64,000 nt of DNA, from positions 3,336,501 through 3,400,500 of the forward strand of contig CM052360.1 in NCBI GenBank assembly GCA_028551475.1, written 5' to 3'. Positions within the stretch are counted from its first letter, which is position 1, and each line of letters begins with the position of its first letter. Position numbers and translations under genes: made by a program. This document shows positions 24,983 to 36,856 of this stretch, in pieces. The stretch comes from Casuarina equisetifolia (Eukaryota; Streptophyta; Magnoliopsida; Fagales; Casuarinaceae). The notes under the pieces were generated by a model that was given only the letters and a program-made list of their open reading frames with translations, had not been told where the DNA came from and did not search any database.

Positions 24983-25209
24983 GCCTCCTCTACTCATTGG
25001 TTTCTATTCCTATGGACTAACTGTATAGGAGCAGAATAAGATTGAAAATAAATTAACAGTTGAAAAAGGAAAGCCAATCCACATTTGCCTATGGTAGTTC
25101 AACAACATATGAAGTGTTGCCAAGCGACATCACTATTAGGTTAAGAGTTTAGTTTTTCAAAACATTTTTTTAGAATGTGCCTTAAGCATTAAGGCGCAAG
25201 ACTATAAAG

Positions 25210-26710
25210 GACCAAATGTGCATTAAAATGGTTTTTTAATTAGAGAAAAAAGAACACACATTCAAATTATAGTAAAAATTGAGTTTCAATCCGTAAAAAG
25301 GTTTTTGAAAAAAAAATTAGCATATATTTTACCATGCAACCTCAAAAACACGATTAGCCAAAGACTTGGATTGAAGTGAGAGTATGCATTACTTGCTTTC
25401 CAAATATCCTTAAATGATTGGAATTAGTTATTGCAGTCTACTAGTTTTCTTAGTGCTTACATTCCAAAACTCTAAAGCTCCTTGAAAATAGATCCAACTT
25501 TCTTTGCTTGTTATGACCTCAATCTTGTATAAGCAAAATGTCCTAATATTTATTGAGTAAAAAGGGCATGCAAATAGCCCTAGAAAATAGTGATTGGTAA
25601 GTACAGAGGATCACATGCCCCTTGAAGGCTTTTGGAAGACAATTAGCCCCAAGTTATTTTTCTTTTCTTGCTTTTCAACTTTCTTTGAACATCATATGCC
25701 TAAAGGTCAAGCTTGAAAGTCTTAAAAGAATTTGTACACAACTTTGGTATGGATAGGAATACATGTCAAATTCACGTGAGATATTTATCGCAATTCTAGG
25801 CTTGCACTTATAGTCTCATATGTTAACTAACATTGCACAAGTGTTTATCAATCAAAGAGATCTTATTGGCTTCCACTTCTCTTTTCATTATCTTCCAAGG
25901 AAAGGTCCCTTTATTCTCAATTAGTGGCAATACATGATATTCACATGCTTGACCTTTTACATTGGTAGTTGTGTGTGCAGCCTTTTTTGTTCTAACCACT
26001 CTTCTTAGAGAGGCAAAGGTATGTTGGTCCTAGTTTCTTTCTTAATTTCCCTTTATAACCAAGAGTTTCTCTTTGGTAAACTCTTTGTCAATGGTTGCCC
26101 TATATTTGCAATGATGTAGATGTGTTGATGGGAACAAGGAGAGAACTCTATCCTTGACAGAGCAAGAGGTAATCCCCATCCATTACTAATGTCTACATAT
26201 TAAAACGTGTTAAATGTTGCATCAAAAAATAAATTTATTTTATTATTATTTTCCTTTTTTTACTACACATGCACATATGGGAGGGGAAAAAGGGAAAATG
26301 AACCCTAAACCTAGTGGACTTGCAAGCCAATGATCTTGGCTCACCACTAAGCCAAGGGGACTCCCCTCACAAAATAAATTCATTGCTCACTAGAATTCTC
26401 TTGAGCTAAACAACATAGGACCAAGTTTCTTCAGTTTTTTCCATGACTAACACTTCATTGTTAACCAATCAAACATGGTTTAGCTTATAAGCCAATCTCT
26501 AGTTGCTTTGATTGGATTTCTCTCATGAATATATTCTGTTGTAGCTTTTGCAAAATTTTGGCATCTTTAACATAACTATATTAGATGATCATTGGGCATC
26601 ATCAAGAAATCAACTTTGTTAAGGTGGTTGGTAAGTTGAAGAGTCCTTTATCATCCAATCAGTCTACTTGTTCGATTCATCGATAGTATTAAGAGGAGTT
26701 CCTTAGTCAG
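25210..26710 (+). repeat. Inverted repeat, left arm (partner 29450-30855)
   Basis: This segment is the reverse complement, diverged, of 29450-30855. Examples: GTTATTGCAGTCTACTAGTTT pairs with the AAACTCATTGACTGCAATGAC block near 30580; ATTGAAGTGAGAG pairs with CTCTCACTTCAAT near 30645; GTTAAATGTTGCATCA pairs with TGATGTAGCATTTAAC near 29800. It holds inverted copies of exons 4 and 5 of the MLO-like pseudogene. Edges are accurate to about 20-30 bp. Confidence 0.8.
25899..26168 (+). pseudogene. MLO-like exons 4-5, inverted copy
   Basis: Exon 4-like 25899-26018 (GKVPLFSI at its start, FVLTTLLREAK at its end, then a GTATGT donor) and exon 5-like 26120-26168 (49 nt, the same length as in the main copy) occur on the plus strand. 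The first contains an in-frame TGA and its acceptor is CCAAG instead of CCAG; the second reads MC, stop, WEQGE. The fragment is dead. It sits in the left arm of the inverted repeat. Confidence 0.7.
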
Positions 26711-27312
26711 AAGTGGTAACAGATTTCAGTTCTCCGATCGCTGAATTTTCTGGCGGTTGGTTTGTAGAGGCAAACATTTCATTTCTTAGACGTGTAGCAG
26801 CATGTATACCAGTTTTTATTTATCCTGTAGTTTTCTGTAATGCTTCCAACATAAAATGAAGTTATTCTCTCTTATAGTGGGTATGAAATTTTTTGCATTT
26901 AAGATTCAAACTATTAACTTCTAGTACTTCATCATGGTAAATTTAAACTCTCATTCCACCTATGACCGCTACCACTAAATGTACAAGTACCATTTCATTT
27001 GCCCTCCTCCCTTGCTTGGATGGTAGGTTGCACCTTGCTCTCATGGTCCTTCCGTGTTACAAGTTGATCTAAGAATCGGAGGCCAACATCTCGTGACGTC
27101 TTTGAGTGCCCTCGCTGCTGAGCTGCCTCTCGATACCGACACCTCTCATCTCCTCATCCCTCCCTTGTGTACCTAATACGCGTTGCTCGTCTTCAGGGGA
27201 ACTTCCCATCTACAAGTTAAGGAACCATAGAAACAGTAGCATTCTTCAGCTCAAAGCCCCGGTATAAATATGCAGAAAAAATATTTTAAGTTCCTGGCAT
27301 GATCCAACTTAC

Positions 27313-30300
27313 ATATTTGACAATGACATAGAGTGGCAAGATATTATAGCCGCAAATGATCTGGAGTAATCCTCTGAGAGCAAAAAAGATTCCACTAGAA
27401 CATCAGATTTTCAATTAAAAGGAGAGATATAGGTTCATGAATGAAGAATATATCGCATCGTTCTTTTACCCTATAACCAATCGAGGGATGATATAATCAG
27501 TTTCTCCCATTATACAGGAGTTAAATCCATATTGAATCTGCAATAGAGTTCATGGGAGAAGATCAATTCTAGTCCACATTTGAGTGTACATGCAATGTCA
27601 TTACTTATTGGGAAATGGATGAGATTTCTATTTTACCCATATCCAGATGAAGAATGCCAGCTCAAAAGAATTGTGGATCAGGACGAAATGAATGAGCCAA
27701 GGAACAATCCAGGGCCTCTCGTACGGAAACCGCAGAGGGAAAGGATAAAACACCAATCTCCTCGGAAATACGTAAGGATCCTTTCTAGCATTATCAACCG
27801 ACTTGGTCATTACATGTTCCAACTTGGTGCCCACGGCAAGTAGGAGCTGTAAACAATCATAATCAGCAACAAAAAAAAACATTACAGACTTCTCTTGGTG
27901 CTTTAAAGACAAATGGGCAATTCAACGTCTGATGCACAGAAATTTCCAATTCTTGCCAACCATGACAACAAAGGCATAGAAAAAGCAAACACATCTCTGT
28001 TAACAAGGCCAAAATTGGCTGCAAGTTTTGATTACCCAAAGCACATGATTACACTGGTAATTTAACAGCAAAACTAGATGGACAACTTACAATGAACGGA
28101 ATGAATGCAATCCAAATATATGCATGCCATCCTGCAAATATAAAAAATAAAAAAACACAGCACATGGTGCTTTAGAAATTAGCAATCTTCACGTACCAAA
28201 GCTTAGACAAGAGACAAGAACAAAGGCAGCATTGTCAAGAGGGAAATTTAAAATTAAAGATCGTCTATTAACAAAGAAATTCACATGCAAATATTTTGAA
28301 TGTGAATAACTATTGCACCTTACAATGCTAGGCTCATCTATGATCGAGAGAGAGAATTTACCATTTAAATTCCGCAGCAGCAAAATGACACATAATGGCC
28401 AAAGGTACCAACTAGAAGTGATAAATCCATAAATTAGTAAGACCTTTCAATTATGAAGAATAAGAGAAGAACGTGCTTTTTAATTATTATGAGCCAAACA
28501 CTTAGTTTTCCCAAGATATACAGTAAGATCCATGAAAAAAATAAGTGATTTGAAACTTCCATGGAAGTAATACCATTTTTTGACAAAAGAAATTGAGCAT
28601 AAAACACAGATCTTTTATGTCAAACATTTCTTTAAATGCACTCTGCAAAAGGAACAGTAAATCTAAATTGATGGAGCTATGCACTTGGCATGTTGTTGCA
28701 ACTAACCTTGTCCCAACAACTTGCTTGACATCAGAGTTGGTCATACATATCTTGTGCTCATGGAAATTATAAGAATTGTGGCTCTATGCAATACAAAAAT
28801 TTCAGCAGTTAAGAGAGATGGAAGTATCATACCAATGAAGAAGAAGAAAAGCAAAGTGAAAGATGAATGGAGAAAGTCATAACCCACCAAGATGTGGCAC
28901 ACTTGCAAAGTCAGATAATCTGCTTTAGTCACTGACTCATAAAATTGCTTCAAAAAGGAATGCTGACAATGATAAAGCCATTGAAGAAATATTAGTTAAT
29001 GCTACGAAAGGAAAGCAAATATCAATTCATTTTATTGTAACTGCCCTATTTTGATGTTTGCTAAATTTCAGCAATGGCTACTTGGGGTTTTTGCCTTTCT
29101 CATTCATACAACAACTACCTTCCATACAATGTCAAATTTTCTTATCCTTCTATGACTTTTGTGTTAATCACACAAGAAAGATGATTCACAACATCTAGAG
29201 GATGTGGGGCAGTAATTTCAATGTGTGGTTGTTGAAACTTGCCGCCCCGCCCCCCCCAATTTCTTTTAGAGTTGATAAAGTGGTAGCCAAAAGGCGTATG
29301 TGAAGCCTGGCATAAAGGAACAAGTAAGGTAAATGATTCTCTTTTCCTGTTGGCTACTTTTGAACTTTGTACTCTTGTATCAAGCCAATTCAGTCAACTA
29401 GTCAGTCTTATCACTTGTAATTTTCTCCCAATTTTTTCATATATCATCCATAGGGATGATATCTCAAGTGCTCCTATTAATACAATTGATGAATCGAATG
29501 GATAGATTGATTGGATGATAAGGGACTTTGCAACTTACCAACCACCCTAACAAATCATTGATGATCACAAGCGATTTATCTTGTCTAAAATGGTTTGATG
29601 TCGAATCTTTGCAAAAGCTGCAACACAGTATCTTCATAAAAAAAATCCATATAAAGCAACTAGAGATTGGCTTTTAAAGTAAACCATATGTTCTGTTGGT
29701 TAACAATGAAATGTTAGTCATAGTAAAAATTTAAGCAACTTGATCCCAACTCATTTAGTCCAAGAGAATTCTAGTTAGCAATAAATTTATCTTGTGATGT
29801 AGCATTTAACACATTCCAATATGTAGACCTTAGCAATGGAAGAGGATTACCTTCTACTTGGTTGGGGACGAACATCTCCCAATGTTCCCATTGACGCATC
29901 TGCACCATTGCAAATATATGGCAGCCATTGACAACAAGCTTATGAAAAGGAAACCCTTGGTTATAAAGAGAAATCAGAAAATTAAGAAGAAAACTAGCAA
30001 AAACGCACCTTTGCCGCTCCAAGAAGAATGGTTAGAACAACAAAAATCGCATGCACAACTCCAAAGATAAAGTTGAACATGAAAAGATAATGCATTGTGG
30101 TGATTGAATATAGTGGGACCTTCCCTGGAAGATAATGCAAAGAGAAGTGGAAAACTATCAGATCTTTTCAATTGATAATGCATATGCAACCTTGGTTAAC
30201 GTATGAGACTTCAAGTGCATGCCTAAAACTGCTATAAAAATCTCAAGTAAATTCGACATGCATTTCTATTTACACTAGAGTTGTCTACAAATTCTTTTTT

Positions 30301-31611
30301 CACTTTCAAGCAAGGTTGATCTCTAAGTATATAATGCAGAAAGAAAGTTCAAAAGCGAGAAAAGAAAAATAACTTAGCACTAATTGACTTCCAAAAGCCC
30401 TCCAGAAGCCTATAATCCTCTACACTTACAATCACTAGTCAACATGCCTGTTTGGGTACCTAGCCTGCCCCATAAATATTAGGGCATTTTGCTTATAAAG
30501 GACTAAAGTTATCACAAGTAAAGAACGTAAAATCTATTTCCTAGGAACTTCGGAGTTTGGGGATGTATGCACTATAAAAACTCATTGACTGCAATGACTA
30601 AGTTCTATCATCTAAGGATGCTTGGCAAGGAGGTAATGCCTGCTCTCACTTCAATGCAAGTCTTTATCAGGATTAACTCTTCCCTCTAAGTTGATTTCAA
30701 ATGCACCTTGGCTAATCATATTTTTGAAGTTATATGCTAAAACATCAATTAGATTATTTTCTTGAAACTATTTCACTGCTACAAACTTAATATTTACTAT
30801 AATGTTTGTCTATGTTCTTTTTCTCTAATTAAAAATCCATTTTTAAGGCAACCCACAACTTCCCTAAACAATTAATTTCCCGTGAAACACTCCTGCTAAC
30901 TTGGATCAAAAGAACAACATACAACCACAACTGGTGCAACTAAAGATCGAAAGATGAAATGCCTTTGCTTCGCAATAAGGGGGGGAACTTGGGGCATCCA
31001 CAAAGAGACGTCCAGGGCTCCACAAATCAAAGGAATTGAAGGTCTGGGCAGTAGAAGAACCACAAGGCAAACACTTCTTGGCTAAGTTCTCAGATATGCA
31101 GACTTTGGCAAGGTGGGATTTGAGAAACACCATCATGAAGGCTATGAACACCAACGTTGAGAACCCTGCATTTACTCAAAAACACCATGATATCTACAAT
31201 GATGACTAGAAAAAGGACTTGCAAAATCGAGTTGAAGTAGGGGAGACATAGAGAAGAGCAAAGTTGCAATGACCTTCCTTGATCTTCTGCAAGGCCTTAG
31301 CCAGATTCTTCTTGTTATTTTTATTCAAATGCTGCAAAACCATCAATTCAATCAACAACCATTAGTTGACATGGATATAGAAGACGGACTAGTCAATGTC
31401 GTTGATCGAGGGAAAAGACTAGCATGTTGGTCAATAAAGAATGGCAAACAACCAAATTCATGGACAAAAGCCTAAGGGGAAAAGGCCATGTATGCCTTTC
31501 CAAGGTAGCAAAGGGATCGCTCCCCAATATGATGCCGATGACAATGTAGTCAACGGCCACAACCCACGTAGAGGTGGACTCCAACGTCAGTCCCTTTCCA
31601 CCCCCTACCAT
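27313..31611 (-). pseudogene. MLO: MLO-like seven-transmembrane protein gene, decayed
   Basis: MLO proteins are plant plasma-membrane proteins with seven membrane spans and a calmodulin-binding tail. Exons read on the minus strand: start at 31611 (MVGGGKGLTLESTSTWVVAV); 31332-31275 (NLAKALQKIKE); 31165-30963 (FIAFMMVFLKSHLAKVCIS, then a CLPC motif and YCEAK); 30124-30009 (GKVPLYSITTMHYLFMFNF); 29899-29851 (MRQWEHWE); 28962-28884 (FLKQFYESVTKADYLTLQ); 28750-28707 (DVKQVVGT); 28131-28091 (GWHAYIWIAFIPFI); 27846-27637 (AVGTKLEHVMTK, then HNSFELAFFIWIW); 27537-27478 (QYGFNSCIMGETDYIIPRL); 27373-27313 (GYNILPLYVIVKY). Most junctions are canonical. Signs of decay: no GT donor after the third exon (AAG|GCATTT), the cytoplasmic-loop exon expected between exons 5 and 6 not found, a frame break at the acceptor of the last recognised exon, and no C-terminal tail. 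Exons 4-5 lie in the right arm of the inverted repeat. Confidence 0.8.
29450..30855 (-). repeat. Inverted repeat, right arm (partner 25210-26710)
   Basis: Reverse-complement partner of the left arm, with about 2.7 kb between the arms. It contains exons 4 and 5 of the MLO-like gene together with the introns around them. Since these exons fit the order of the main copy, the right arm is the original and the left arm the duplicate. Confidence 0.8.
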
Positions 31612-32579
31612 CTTTCTCCACTTAACCTAAGCCCAATGCTTCATAGACGCAAAATACTATTCTTTCTCATCTTCTATCCCCCCTTTCAAACCCTCGCCCC
31701 CCCCTCACTTCCTGCCCTTTGCCAAAGTAATTTACAACACTATATCCCTCGTACACTCCACTTGCACTTACAAACTAAACGACTTCTACTAATTGACAAA
31801 GCATTTAGTTACCAAATTTACACATGTAGACAAATCAAAATGCACCTAGACCACCCAAAGCATGCCACGTGGATAGCAGTTTTTTTATAGCTTCCATGAA
31901 CCTCAGGTCGTTCAAGACAGCCTGCGGTTCCCAACTTCCCAAACCAACCAACCAAAATTACGATTCTTAGGATAAAGTGTAAACACATTCTAATATGCTC
32001 AATGTGCGACAAGACTTTGGAGATGAAAGTCTCATATTGGAAAATGTCCCCCCAACTAGCAAGCTAGAATTAGGTTGGATTTTTGGCCTACTTCTAATGA
32101 CTTAATTTCATGAAATTATTTATCTATGGCAAACATTATCTTAAGAGAACTGAGATTTAAACATGATCTTTTCTTTTTTTTTTTCTACACCTAAAATTTT
32201 TGTCTTAAACCAGGATATTAAGGTTTTCTTGAATAGAATCGTGTTTAATTATTTTTTATTCACACAACTTTTTATTGATTCATTGTCCTTTTTAGATTTA
32301 TCTTCCAATCAGGGTGGAGTAGACATACTTCTCGAGAGAGAGAACACCGTCCTAATATAACAATAATACGAGTTATAGTCTACAACGGAAATCGAAAGAT
32401 GGAACACAATCTGTTCAACAGAACACCCCAAGGAGGACAGCAAGAAATAAGATGCGAATTGATCAAAAGATGAAGGGAAATCGAAGAGTTGTGAAAACAA
32501 ACAACTTGGAAAACATGGGATCTGATAAGAAAAAAACAATCATTGATGTTCGTTGCTCCGAAAAAATATAGGAGCATAC

Positions 32580-33470
32580 GTTGTTGTTACCTCAGATTCA
32601 AAGACTTCGAGGAGTGTGCGGGTGTCTTCCTTGTAGACCAAAGCCTCCATCTCCGACTGATTGTTGCTACTCTGCATTAGGTGCGGGTTTGGCCAGCAAA
32701 AGAGATGCCTGAGAATGCTTAAATGTCAAAAGCGACACTGAGTAATAAAAACAATATGATTTCAGACTCAATTTCGCGCCAAAATTTGCTTACAACATCA
32801 AAAGCCCAAAGCTTCTTCTTTAATGGAGGTTATCGCTTAGCTTGTGATTTAAAAACAATTCACGCCATCTGTCCTTCTCCTACCGCCTATTAAATAACCC
32901 TAATCATCAATCTAGAGCGATCGGGTTTTGCATACAAACGAATTTTAAATACCCAAAACTACCTAAACAAGACAGAACAAAAACGCATGTTTTGACTTCG
33001 TCATCATACTCCGTTAAGATGCTCTGTACTCGTATCTATTTTGTCTGTATCATGAATTTATGCCATAAACAATTAAATGACATTTTCTACCTGTGGCAGT
33101 CTGTTGACAAAATATTCATTTAATTGTTGTGTCACGAATTTGTTCTGAAAGATACACGAGTAAACGATGTTGTTACCTCAGATTCGATGGCTTCAAAGGG
33201 TGCGTGGATGTCGTTCTTACAGACCAAACCCTCCGCTTCCGCTGCTGATTGTCGCTATTCTGTTTGGCCTGGGAAAGAGATGCCCTAGAATGGAGAAGGC
33301 GGCGAGAAAGGCTTTCCCGTTTCGGATCAAGTTTTTTTACTTTTATCTTCTCTTGCCGCGTCGGATTGGGGGGGCGTGGGGTCCACTGTAAATCCAAGGG
33401 AGGAGAGGATTCCGACGGTTAAAACGCGTGTTTTGAAGGTCGTCATCGTACTCGGTTAAAATCCAACCAA
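32580..33470 (-). repeat. Tandem duplicate of an exon-like segment (32580-33020 and 33165-33470)
   Basis: Two segments share, in order, GTTGTTACCTCAGATTC, the GTAGACCAAA..CCTCC / ACAGACCAAACCCTCCG block, GGCC..GAAAGAGATGCC-type sequence and, further right, CGTCATCATACTCCGTTAA / CGTCATCGTACTCGGTTAA. On the minus strand the left copy reads a short open exon, MEALVYKEDTRTLLEVFESE, ending at GAG followed by GTAACA (a good donor). The right copy keeps the frame but lacks that ATG (it reads AEGLVCKND). Downstream exons were not identified. Between the copies lies an A/T-rich imperfect inverted repeat (about 33030-33160). I do not recognise the family. The stretch 31612-32579 shows nothing else. Confidence 0.5.
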
Positions 33471-33680
33471 ACCGCCTCAATACTTCATTTGGCTGGTTTT
33501 ACGTTTGATAGTTGTTTATTGATTATTTCTATTACCACACGTTTAACTGACAGGATTAAGACTTGATATTTAAGAACAAAACTCAGTCTTCGCCAAACCT
33601 TGCTTCCATATGTTCTATATCTGACATTTCATTGATAAATTCATACTTCACTTTCTTGTTTACATTCTGATCACTAATGC

Positions 33681-34128
33681 TGTTAGGAATTTGCCGGCAC
33701 AATTCTCCCACAAGGGATCAAAGCACACATACGCACACACGCCAACACAAGAGATTTTAAGGGTTCAGACCAACAATGTTCTACTCTCTCTTCTTCCACT
33801 AAAAGATTCAACTATTACAACTTCAGTCTTTTGACAGAGAAAAGACTGAGAAACTCTCTCAACCTTAGCTTTGTAATACTTAGCAAATAACCCAACACTT
33901 GGTTACTAGTATTACCGCTTAGGTTCTTCTATATCTCCCTAGGGACTACATAGACTCCTTTTTATAGGCCTTCTAACTCCCATAGGTTGGTTTTCTAACC
34001 AATGTGGGACACACAATTCTTCTATTCTAATTTCTGTGGGACAGGAACTCTTTCCTTTCCCAATCCATGTAAAACATGGACTCCTAAATCATGCGAAACT
34101 CCTTTGAGAGTTCGAGTCGCATCCAACA
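33681..34128 (-). repeat. LTR (3' LTR in element orientation)
   Basis: 448 bp, TG..CA ends; matches 35240-35669 along its whole length apart from about 12 substitutions. It holds an extra 18 bp near 34083-34100 that the other LTR lacks. Confidence 0.93.
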
Positions 34129-35299
34129 ATTCCTCCCTCGACGAAGAAATCTCAAACACCTTCACATCTTCAGAAAACTTCACGCGCCTGTTTTCTTTGG
34201 TCTTCTTGTGCTTGGATAGAATTCCCGTCGGCTTCATTGCTACGGTGTCTTCACTTTTTTTCTGAATAGCTTGAGCATAAAGAAAATAAATATTCTTGCC
34301 TCCTCTCTTCCTACCTTGAAGAACAACTTTGCCATGCTTGGATATCTTGAGCCAATCACCTCTTCCAGTGTATGAATACCCACGTGTAGCTAACTCTCCC
34401 ACAGCTATAACATTGTAGCCACAAGATGGTACATACCTCACATTCTACAAACTCTTGACATCACCATTATGAAGCTTAAATCTGACAGTGCCAACACCTT
34501 CAATCTTCATCTTCTCTTTGTCTCCCGCAATGATGTTGCCAAGATCCCCTCCTTTCTTCAAGATATCAAAACAGGCTTCTTCCCTACATATATGAGCACC
34601 TGCAGCGGAATCCAACAACCATCTGTCACTCGTTACATGTGACCTCCCATCTTCCAAAGGCAATGGAAGAATCTCAGAATCATCTGCAACACAGATTTGT
34701 AAGTTCGAGTCCTCATCTTTCAACTTCTTCAACTCTGCAAGATCTTCTAACATTTTCCTGCAATTTCCTCTTATGTGACCCTTCCTTTTGCAATAATAGC
34801 ATTCTTTATCTTCATGAGGGTTTCTCTGCCTTGACTTAGACCTGTCTCTCGAGCTGCTTCTACCCCTTGGAGTCCTCCCTCAAAAAGAACTCCCTATAGC
34901 CAACACTAATGCCTCACGATCTTCATTCTTTTCTCCCATCAATCTCTCATTATCACGTAATAATGTAGTCACATCATCCATCGTTAGTGTCGTCTTGCCC
35001 ACCAACAAAGACTGAACAAAGGACTTATACGATTTTGGCAAAGACGATAATAAAAGTAGAGTCTTCTCTTCTTCTCTCATTTGTTCTTCACTACTTAACA
35101 AATGAGATAATTTTGCATCTACCTTTTCAAAATTATTTACATGATCATGGAGATTCATACCTTCTTCCATCTTCAACGAGTAAAGCTCCATCTTGAGACA
35201 TAGCTTGCCCAGAGTCTCAACCCAGGCTCCGATGCCACTTGTTAGGAATTTGCTGGCACAATTCTCCCACAAGTGATCAAAGCACACATACGCACACAC
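34022..35299 (-). pseudogene. gag: gag-protease remnant of the compact copia element
   Basis: Reading the minus strand from about 35299: a copia gag domain (MELYSLKMEEGMNLHDHVN, LLLLSSLPKSYKSFV); then, after a frame change near 34880, an Arg/Ser-rich stretch and a CCHC zinc knuckle CYYCKRKGHIRGNC (near 34760-34800) that binds RNA; then the aspartic protease active site WLLDSAAGAHI (near 34590-34625). An in-frame stop at 34445-34447 interrupts the part after the protease, which resembles the gag-pre-integrase region (VRYVPSCGYNVIAVGEL). The frame then runs into the LTR. It is not translatable as one protein in this copy. Confidence 0.85.
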
Positions 35300-35669
35300 G
35301 CCAACACAAGAGATTTTAAGGGTTCAGACCAACAATGTCCTACTCCCTCTTCTTCCACTAAAAGATTCAACTATTACAACTTCAGTCTTTTGACAGAGAA
35401 AAGACTAAGAAACTCTCTCAACCTTAGCTTTGTAATACTCAGCAAATAACTCAACACTTGGTTACTAGTATTACCACTTAGGTTCTTCTATATCTCCCTA
35501 GGGACTACATAGACTCCTTTTTATAGGCCTTCTAACTCCCACAGGTTGGTTTTCTAACCAATGTGGGACACCCAATTCTTCTATTCTAATTTCTGTGGGA
35601 TAGGAACTCTTTCCTTTCCCAATCCATGTAAAACATGGACTCCTTTGAGAGTTCGAGTTGCATCCAACA
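35240..35669 (-). repeat. LTR (5' LTR in element orientation)
   Basis: 430 bp, TG..CA ends, directly followed on its inner side by the tRNA-type primer-binding site. It differs from the partner by an 18-bp deletion and scattered substitutions. Confidence 0.93.
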
Positions 35670-36752
35670 AATGCAACCCATTTGTACTTGCTTTCTATGA
35701 GTCAAGCTCCTTAGCCAATTCTACTTACGTCTCTGGTTATTGAACACGGGAAAATCATAAGGTAAGGACGAGTCCTCAATCCTTATGCTGGTTCTCACCA
35801 AACACCTGTGTTTAAATCGCTGCTTTCTATTGTTTCCCGTTCTTTTTGTGTTTTCTGCAAGGAATCTGCTGTATACTCGAGTATTATATCATGTCGTACA
35901 ACTAGCACGGTTTTATTGCTATCAAAAGTTTATTTGCATTTCCATGTGTTTCGTTTATACCATGCTTGTTGACACTTTGATTCTTTGTTCTATCTTAGAT
36001 AATACTAGGTAAGTTATTTACATGAAAGTATAAAATTAACTAATCAAACTATCTTTCAATCAATATATATTTTTGTGTTAGTATATGTATTTATAAAATG
36101 ATGATGTCACAATTGAATAATTTTTATACTTCAATTCATGATATATAATACCTAACATTTCACTTAAAAAATTTATAAATAAACGCAAGATAGTTGCTAT
36201 GATACTTAAGTTGATGACAAAAAACAACGTGCTTGATTATTCAGTAGAATATAATTGAATTGTTCCGGCAAATGGTTACAACGACATCTTTAGCTTTCCA
36301 ATCAAGCTTTTAGCAAAGCCATGGAGAGGCAGGTTGCCAGCTGCAATATGATAAAGCTAATGAAATAACGATCGGCACGTTCATGAAGGACAACTTGAAA
36401 GCGGTGATGGCATGTTGATGTCTCTTTTGCTGCGGTGTCATCCAACAAGTTCCACTCCTTGAACCTTAACTATTTGACTTCAGCCTTCTTAAAACATGAA
36501 CTTAAATTAGGGTCTCAATTTAAATCTTCCTCTTTTTATTATTTATAAAAGAAAATGAACTCATCGACGCAAATTCGGCACCTATACCTATATGAAACTT
36601 TCATGTTTGCCTTTTCGGGCGTGGCATTGTTTAAGATTAACAGCTTTTATGGAGCTCCTTTCCCACCGGCTTCGTTACAATGAAAGACGAGAAATATGTG
36701 GAGTGTGTACGGTTCGCATCCGCCTACAGTTTTTGACTAGACATGGACTATG

Positions 36753-36856
36753 CTTTCTCCGTAATATCCGCTTTTTCATCTTCCAATAAAGGAGCATTTC
36801 TTTCTCCGTAATATCTGCTTTTTCATCTTCCAATAAAGGGGCATCGCTTTCTCCGT
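36753..36856. repeat. 47-bp tandem repeat, about 2.2 units
   Basis: CTTTCTCCG begins at 36753, 36800 and 36847, exactly 47 bp apart; the units share GTAATATC.GCTTTTTCATC and TTCCAATAAAGG with two differences. Confidence 0.9.

Larger units (their letters stand above)
33681..35669 (-). mobile_element. Compact Ty1/copia-type LTR retrotransposon (non-autonomous)
   Basis: The 1,989-bp element has LTRs 33681-34128 (448 bp) and 35240-35669 (430 bp), both beginning TGTTAGGAATTTGC and ending CCAACA, and a perfect 5-bp target duplication AATGC (33676-33680, 35670-35674). The LTRs differ by about a dozen substitutions and one 18-bp deletion, so insertion is fairly recent. It reads on the minus strand: a primer-binding site similar to initiator-Met tRNA type (TGGCATCGGAGCC, near 35224-35236), then gag and protease, then a polypurine tract GAGGGAGGAAT (34129-34139). 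Integrase, reverse transcriptase and RNase H are absent, so it must depend on another copia element for mobility. Confidence 0.93.

Noticed and set aside
27580-27843. Plus-strand open frame of 87 codons
   Set aside because: It is the antisense shadow of the MLO-like exon at 27637-27846.
32580-32670. Exon-like segment taken as first exon of the MLO gene
   Set aside because: The MLO N-terminus (GLTLESTSTWVVAV) is at 31611, and the segment does not resemble any MLO sequence.
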